A stretch of 26,376 nucleotides of DNA, taken from the NCBI GenBank assembly GCA_002451065.1, contig DKBC01000225.1, forward strand, positions 1 through 26,376. The letters run 5' to 3'. Both the position numbers and the translations under genes were made by a program. Positions 22,556 to 26,376 of the stretch are shown one piece after another. How positions within the stretch are numbered: position 1 is the first letter of the stretch; every line of letters starts with the position of its first letter. The stretch comes from Betaproteobacteria bacterium UBA6910 (lineage in GTDB: Bacteria; Pseudomonadota; Gammaproteobacteria; Burkholderiales; UBA6910). The notes under the pieces are model-generated. The model was not told the DNA's origin. It saw nothing but the letters and a program-made list of their open reading frames with translations, and ran no database searches.

Positions 22556-23188
22556 TCACAGAGGGTAACGCGCCCGGATCTCGGCCACCTGTTCTGGGGT
22601 CAGGGGCCTCAGCCTCTGGCCGAGGGAGAAGAGGTAGATCCTGGCGGTGGCTTCCAGTTCCTCCACCGCGTCGGCGGCGGCCGCGAGGCTGCCGCCGGCC
22701 ACCACCGGACCGTGGTTCGCCAGCAGCAGCGCATGGTGCTTTCCGGCGAGGCGGCGCACTGCGTCGGCGAGCTTCAGGTCGCCGGGGGCATGGTAGGGCA
22801 CCAGGGGCAGGGTGCCGACGCGCATCACGTAATAGGCGGTGAGGGGCGGCAGCACGTTCCCGGGGTCGAGATCCGCCAGCACCGACACGGCGACCGAGTG
22901 GGTCGAGTGCAGGTGCACCACGGCGCGATTCTGCTCGCGCTGCTGATACATGGCCAGGTGCAGGAAGCTTTCCTTGGAAGGAGCGTCGCCGGAGATCGGG
23001 GTCCCGCTCCAGTCCAGTTTCGACAGCCGCGCCGGGTCGAGCCGTCCGAGGTTCGAGCCGGTGGGCGTGAGCAGCCAGCCGTCCTTGACGCGGGCGCTGA
23101 TGTTGCCGGTGGAGCCGTGGGTGAGTCCGCGCGTAAAAATCGAGCGGCCCAGCTCGCAGATCTCATCGCGCAGGGCGGCTTCGCTCAT
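22556..23188 (-). CDS. otnC: 3-oxo-tetronate 4-phosphate decarboxylase (class II aldolase family)
   Basis: ATG 23188 overlaps the otnK stop by four bases (ATGA), indicating translational coupling. The product is 210 aa, normal for the family. Class II aldolase features are GLTHGSTGNISAR (22-33), TPTGSNLG (41-48), catalytic Glu73 in PSKESFLH, and zinc ligands His92 and His94 (VHLHSTHS) plus His159 (LANHGPVV). In the threonate/erythronate pathway OtnC decarboxylates 3-oxo-tetronate 4-phosphate to dihydroxyacetone phosphate and CO2. The assignment over fuculose- or ribulose-phosphate aldolases rests on the adjacent otnK and ltnD. It is the last gene of the operon. Confidence 0.88.
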   Translation of the reverse strand: MSEAALRDEICELGRSIFTRGLTHGSTGNISARVKDGWLLTPTGSNLGRLDPARLSKLDWSGTPISGDAPSKESFLHLAMYQQREQNRAVVHLHSTHSVAVSVLADLDPGNVLPPLTAYYVMRVGTLPLVPYHAPGDLKLADAVRRLAGKHHALLLANHGPVVAGGSLAAAADAVEELEATARIYLFSLGQRLRPLTPEQVAEIRARYPL

Positions 23189-24453
23189 GGCTGTCCCGGG
23201 TCAAGCATTGCCAGCGCCTTGGCGAAAAAATCCTGCCCGCCGAAGTTCCCGGACTTGAGGGCCAGTGCAAGGGGCGCACCGCCGACGCTAACGGTCCAGG
23301 GCACCCCGGGGTCGATCTGGGGGCCGATGCGCAGGGCTTTGACGCCCAGGGCGCTCACCACGGCGCCCGAGGTTTCGCCACCTGCCACGACCAGCCGGCG
23401 CACGCCGCTCTCCACCAGTCCCCCGGCGACCCGGGCGAGACAGGCTTCCACCAGGTGTCCGGCCGGCTCCGCCCCCAGGCTGGCCTGGACCCGCGCGACT
23501 TCCTCCGGTTGCGACGTGGCGTAGATCAGCACCGCATTCGCCGCGATTAGCTCCCGCGCCCACGCCAGGGCCTCGCCCGCCAGATCGTCGCCCTTGGCCA
23601 GCCGCAGCGGATCGAGCTTGAAGCCGGGGCGCGTGCGCAGCCACTCCGCCACCTGGCCATTGGTGGCGGTGGAGCAACTCCCCGAGAGCACGGCGGAGAG
23701 ACCGTCGACGCGGGGCAGCTCCGCGGCGTGCTCGGCGTGCCGGAGCAGGCCCTCCCGGCGGAAGTTCTCCGGCAGCCCGACGGCCACGCCGGAACCGCCA
23801 GTCACCAGCGGCAGGCCGGCGCAGGCATGGCCGATGGCGTGCAGGTCGGCGTCGCTCACGGCATCGACGATGGCGATGCCGACGCCCTCCCGCTCCAGGA
23901 CGGCGAAGCGCTCCTCGACGGCCCCAGGGCCGTGGCGGACCGCGTCCTCCCGCACCAGCCCCACCTTATTGCGGGACTGCCGCTGCAGCACCCGCACCAG
24001 GTTGGCGTCGCCCATGGGCGTGAGCGGATGATCCTTCATGCCGGACTCGGAGAGCAGCAGGTCGCCCACGAACAGGTGGCCGCGATACACCGTGCGGCCG
24101 TTTTCCGGGAACGCCGGGCAGGCGATGGTGAAGGGCACGCCCAGGACGTCCATCAGGGCATCGGCCACCGGGCCGATGTTGCCGCGGTCCGTGGAGTCGA
24201 AGGTGGAGCAGTACTTGAAGAAGAACTGCCGGCAACCGGCGCTCCTTAGCCACTCCAGCGCCGCGAGTGACTGCGCCACCGCCTGTTCGGCAGCGATGGT
24301 GCGGGACTTGAGCGCCACCACTACGGCATCCGCTTCCGGCGCCGGCCCCCCGGGCACCCCGATCACCTGCACGGTGCGCATGCCGCCCCGCACCAGCATG
24401 TTGGCGAGGTCGGTGGAACCGGTGAAGTCGTCGCCGATGGCCCCGAGCAGCAC
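23185..24453 (-). CDS. otnK: 3-oxo-tetronate kinase (DUF1537 family)
   Basis: GTG 24453 starts one base after the ltnD stop; MLLGAIGDDFTGSTDLANML is the canonical OtnK start. The product is 422 aa. The N-terminal domain (PF07005) shows GDDFTGSTD (7-15), QFFFKYCSTFDSTDRGNIGP and ACPAFPENGRTVYRGHLFVG. The C-terminal nucleotide-binding domain (PF17042) shows SGSCSTATNGQV, and then RLVVAGGETSGAVVSALGVK and GPQIDPGVPW. It phosphorylates 3-oxo-tetronate at C4 with ATP. It is coupled to ltnD upstream and otnC downstream. Confidence 0.92.
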   Translation of the reverse strand: MLLGAIGDDFTGSTDLANMLVRGGMRTVQVIGVPGGPAPEADAVVVALKSRTIAAEQAVAQSLAALEWLRSAGCRQFFFKYCSTFDSTDRGNIGPVADALMDVLGVPFTIACPAFPENGRTVYRGHLFVGDLLLSESGMKDHPLTPMGDANLVRVLQRQSRNKVGLVREDAVRHGPGAVEERFAVLEREGVGIAIVDAVSDADLHAIGHACAGLPLVTGGSGVAVGLPENFRREGLLRHAEHAAELPRVDGLSAVLSGSCSTATNGQVAEWLRTRPGFKLDPLRLAKGDDLAGEALAWARELIAANAVLIYATSQPEEVARVQASLGAEPAGHLVEACLARVAGGLVESGVRRLVVAGGETSGAVVSALGVKALRIGPQIDPGVPWTVSVGGAPLALALKSGNFGGQDFFAKALAMLDPGQP

Positions 24454-24454
24454 C

Positions 24455-25366
24455 TCAGCCCCCCGCCTTTGGCAAGGGAATGCCGGTGAGGGCCTGGAAC
24501 ATCTTGATCACGGAAGAATCGTCCTCGGCCCCGTGGCCGGCGGCGCTGGTGGCCAGGTACATCTGGTGGGCGGCGGCGGTGAGGGGCAGCGGAAAGGTCA
24601 TGCGCTTCGCCGAGTCGAGCACGATGCCCAGGTCCTTGACGAAGATGTTGACTGCGGAGAGGGGCGTATAGTCGCCCGCGAGAATGTGGGGCACGCGATT
24701 CTGAAACATCCAGGAGGCGCCGGCGCTGTTGGAAATCACCTCGTACAGCACCCCGGGGTCCACGCCGGCCCTGATGCCCAGCGCCATGGCCTCCGCCGCG
24801 GCGGCGATGTGCACGCCCGCCAGGAGCTGGTTCACCATCTTCACCTTGGAGCCCTGTCCGGGGCGATCTCCCAGGCGGTACACCTTGTGCGCGATGGCAT
24901 CGAGCACGGCCTGGCACTTTTCGAACGCGCCGGCCGAACCGGAGGCCATGATGGTCATCTGGCCGGCAGCGGCCTTGGCGGCGCCGCCGGAGACCGGCGC
25001 GTCCAGCATCAGGATGCCACGCTCGGCGAGGCGCGTACCCAGCGCCTCCGCGTAATCCGGAGGAACCGTGACGCTCATGATCAGCCCCGAGCCTGGCCGC
25101 AGGGCCTGGGCGGCGCCGTGTTCTCCGAACAACGCCGTCTCAGTCTGTTCGGCGTTCACCACCAGCACGACCACCACGTCGCAAGCCCCCGCCAGGGCTG
25201 CCGGCGAAGCCGCGGGCTTTCCGCCTTCCGCGGCGAAACGGTCAAGAGCATCGGCGCGGAGGTCGCAGGCGTGGGTGTGGAAGCCGGCCCGCAACAGCGA
25301 CTGCGCTACGCCCATGCCCATGGCTCCGAGACCGATAACCCCAACGGCAGGCTTGGCATTGCCCAT
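24455..25366 (-). CDS. ltnD: L-threonate dehydrogenase (beta-hydroxyacid dehydrogenase family)
   Basis: ATG 25366 has AGGGAG six bases upstream. The product is 303 aa. The Rossmann fold binds NAD(P) through GVIGLGAMGMG (9-19). Substrate and catalytic motifs of the family are LDAPVSGG (121-128), GSKVKMVNQ with the likely catalytic Lys176 and Asn179, and FVKDLGIVLD near the C-terminus. In this context it would oxidise L-threonate to 2-oxo-tetronate as the first step of the pathway. Sequence alone cannot exclude D-erythronate-type or other beta-hydroxyacid substrates, but linkage to otnK and otnC supports LtnD. It is the first gene of the operon and is divergent from pepN. Confidence 0.88.
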   Translation of the reverse strand: MGNAKPAVGVIGLGAMGMGVAQSLLRAGFHTHACDLRADALDRFAAEGGKPAASPAALAGACDVVVVLVVNAEQTETALFGEHGAAQALRPGSGLIMSVTVPPDYAEALGTRLAERGILMLDAPVSGGAAKAAAGQMTIMASGSAGAFEKCQAVLDAIAHKVYRLGDRPGQGSKVKMVNQLLAGVHIAAAAEAMALGIRAGVDPGVLYEVISNSAGASWMFQNRVPHILAGDYTPLSAVNIFVKDLGIVLDSAKRMTFPLPLTAAAHQMYLATSAAGHGAEDDSSVIKMFQALTGIPLPKAGG

Positions 25367-25394
25367 TTATCACTCCCTGAACGATCGGTAAAAT
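25367..25394 (+). promoter_or_regulatory. Possible pepN promoter
   Basis: TTATCA (25367-25372), 16 bases, TAAAAT (25389-25394) give a plausible sigma-70 promoter, with a leader of about 52 bases before ATG 25453. The leader holds a 6-bp hairpin, GCCCGC-CCC-GCGGGC (25417-25431). The -35 box overlaps the start of ltnD, and it is only a four-of-six match. Confidence 0.3.
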
Positions 25395-25452
25395 CTGGCG
25401 TCTATTATTCCACCTTGCCCGCCCCGCGGGCGCTTGTCGAAACAAGACCAAA

Positions 25453-26376
25453 ATGCGCGAAGCGACCCCCAAGACCATCTATCTCAAGGACTATACGCCG
25501 CCGGCATTTCTCATCGAGCGCATCGATCTGGACCTGAACCTGCGCGGGGACGACGCCATCGTCACCGGGCGCCTCGAGGTGCGGCGCAATCCGGGCTCGC
25601 CCGATCAGGGCGCCCCCCTGGCGCTGGACGGCGACGAGCTGGAACTCATGTCGGTGGCCCTGGACGGAACCCGGCTCCGGGAAGGGAGCTACACCCTCAC
25701 CGCGGAGCAGCTCGTGGTCCCCGGTGTGCCGGACCGATTCTCCCTGGAAACCGTGAGTCGCATCGTGCCGCAGAAGAACACCAAGCTCGAGGGGCTGTAT
25801 GGCACCCGCAACGGCTTCGTCACCCAGTGCGAGGCCCAGGGATTCCGGCGCATCACCTGGTTCCTGGACCGCCCGGATGTGATGGCCCGTTACGTGACCA
25901 CCATCCACGCCGACCGTAAGTATCCGGTGCTGCTCGCCAACGGCAACCTGGTGGATGACGGCAAGGAGGGCAGGAGCCGGCACTGGGCCCGCTTCGATGA
26001 CCCGTTTCCCAAGCCTTCCTACCTGTTTGCCATGGTGGCGGCACGGCTCGACAAGCTGGAGGAAGAGTTTCGCACCCGCTCGGGAAAGCGGGCGCGGCTC
26101 TACGTCTATGTCGAGCCCGGCAAGCTCGACCAGGCGGGCTGGGCCATGGATTGCCTGAAGCGCGCCACGCGCTGGGACGAGGAACGCTTCGGTCTGGAGC
26201 TGGACCTGGATCAGTACAAAATCGTGGCGGTGGGGGACTTCAATTCCGGCGCCATGGAAAACAAGGGCCTCAATATCTTCAACACCAAGTACGTTCTGGC
26301 GCGCCCCGACACCGCCACCGACGTCGATTATCTCAACATCGACCGCGTGGTGGCCCACGAGTACTTCCACAACTGG
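25453..26376 (+). CDS. pepN: Aminopeptidase N, N-terminal part (runs off the window)
   Basis: ATG 25453 begins MREATPKTIYLKDYTPPAFL, matching the start of bacterial PepN; the ribosome site is weak. The 308 codons seen of an expected roughly 870-880 cover the N-terminal beta domain (about 1-195, with EGLYGTRNGFVTQCEAQGFR and FDDPFPKPSYLFAMVA) and the beginning of the thermolysin-like domain. The exopeptidase motif GAMEN is at 266-270. The zinc motif HEYFH (302-306) is complete at the very edge; the third ligand Glu lies outside. It removes N-terminal residues from cytosolic peptides. Confidence 0.95.
   Translation, partial: MREATPKTIYLKDYTPPAFLIERIDLDLNLRGDDAIVTGRLEVRRNPGSPDQGAPLALDGDELELMSVALDGTRLREGSYTLTAEQLVVPGVPDRFSLETVSRIVPQKNTKLEGLYGTRNGFVTQCEAQGFRRITWFLDRPDVMARYVTTIHADRKYPVLLANGNLVDDGKEGRSRHWARFDDPFPKPSYLFAMVAARLDKLEEEFRTRSGKRARLYVYVEPGKLDQAGWAMDCLKRATRWDEERFGLELDLDQYKIVAVGDFNSGAMENKGLNIFNTKYVLARPDTATDVDYLNIDRVVAHEYFHNW

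Noticed and set aside
24038..25537. A 499-codon plus-strand open frame
   Set aside because: It is antisense to otnK and ltnD, which are both well supported; it has no domain or ribosome site.
25405..26370. A 321-codon minus-strand open frame
   Set aside because: It is antisense to pepN, whose GAMEN and HEYFH motifs fix the coding strand.

Overview
The window is GC-rich, gene-dense chromosomal DNA from a proteobacterium, most likely a betaproteobacterium. That is inferred from codon bias, from a bd oxidase with a short Q-loop, and from several small secreted or envelope proteins of a type common in Burkholderiales, Rhodocyclales and Nitrosomonadales. I see no tRNA, rRNA, CRISPR array, insertion sequence or prophage module.

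Positions 1-5,471 look like an eroding accessory region. They hold the 3' end of a UvrA-like gene, a scrap of an AAA-like (nSTAND) ATPase, a TIR-domain membrane protein whose WD40 part is lost or scrambled, an intact secreted beta-propeller (lactonase-like) protein, a decayed LuxR/MalT-type ATPase regulator with a ruined Walker A, an intact small secreted protein, and a secreted-protein gene with a nonsense codon at codon 3. A second gene-poor stretch (8,353-9,428) holds probable remnants of a RidA-like protein and a PHB-depolymerase-type esterase.

Positions 5,472-15,920 carry mostly single-gene units: an STN-domain proline-rich protein, an orphan membrane-anchored TAXI-type solute-binding protein, a VOC/glyoxalase protein, a lytic-transglycosylase-like protein, a glycine-zipper envelope protein, a YafJ-type class II glutamine amidotransferase, a GH13 alpha-amylase, a 79-residue helix-turn-helix protein and a secreted protein of unknown function. 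Genes change strand often and several intergenic hairpins separate them.

Positions 16,029-26,376 are physiological. They hold cydAB (bd quinol oxidase with a good sigma-70 promoter), a stand-alone CheR-like methyltransferase, a tandem pair of Hsp20 chaperones with a possible heat-shock promoter, a DUF3617 protein beside the adaptive-response protein Ada, and a tightly coupled ltnD-otnK-otnC operon for threonate/tetronate catabolism that lacks the isomerase otnI. The 5' part of pepN is divergent from that operon. The threonate enzymes would oxidise, phosphorylate and decarboxylate a C4 sugar acid to dihydroxyacetone phosphate.

I do not see a convincing new multi-gene system. The most interesting points are the broken TIR/AAA junction, the otn operon without otnI, the decayed secreted-protein gene that keeps its ribosome site, and a few palindromes upstream of genes.
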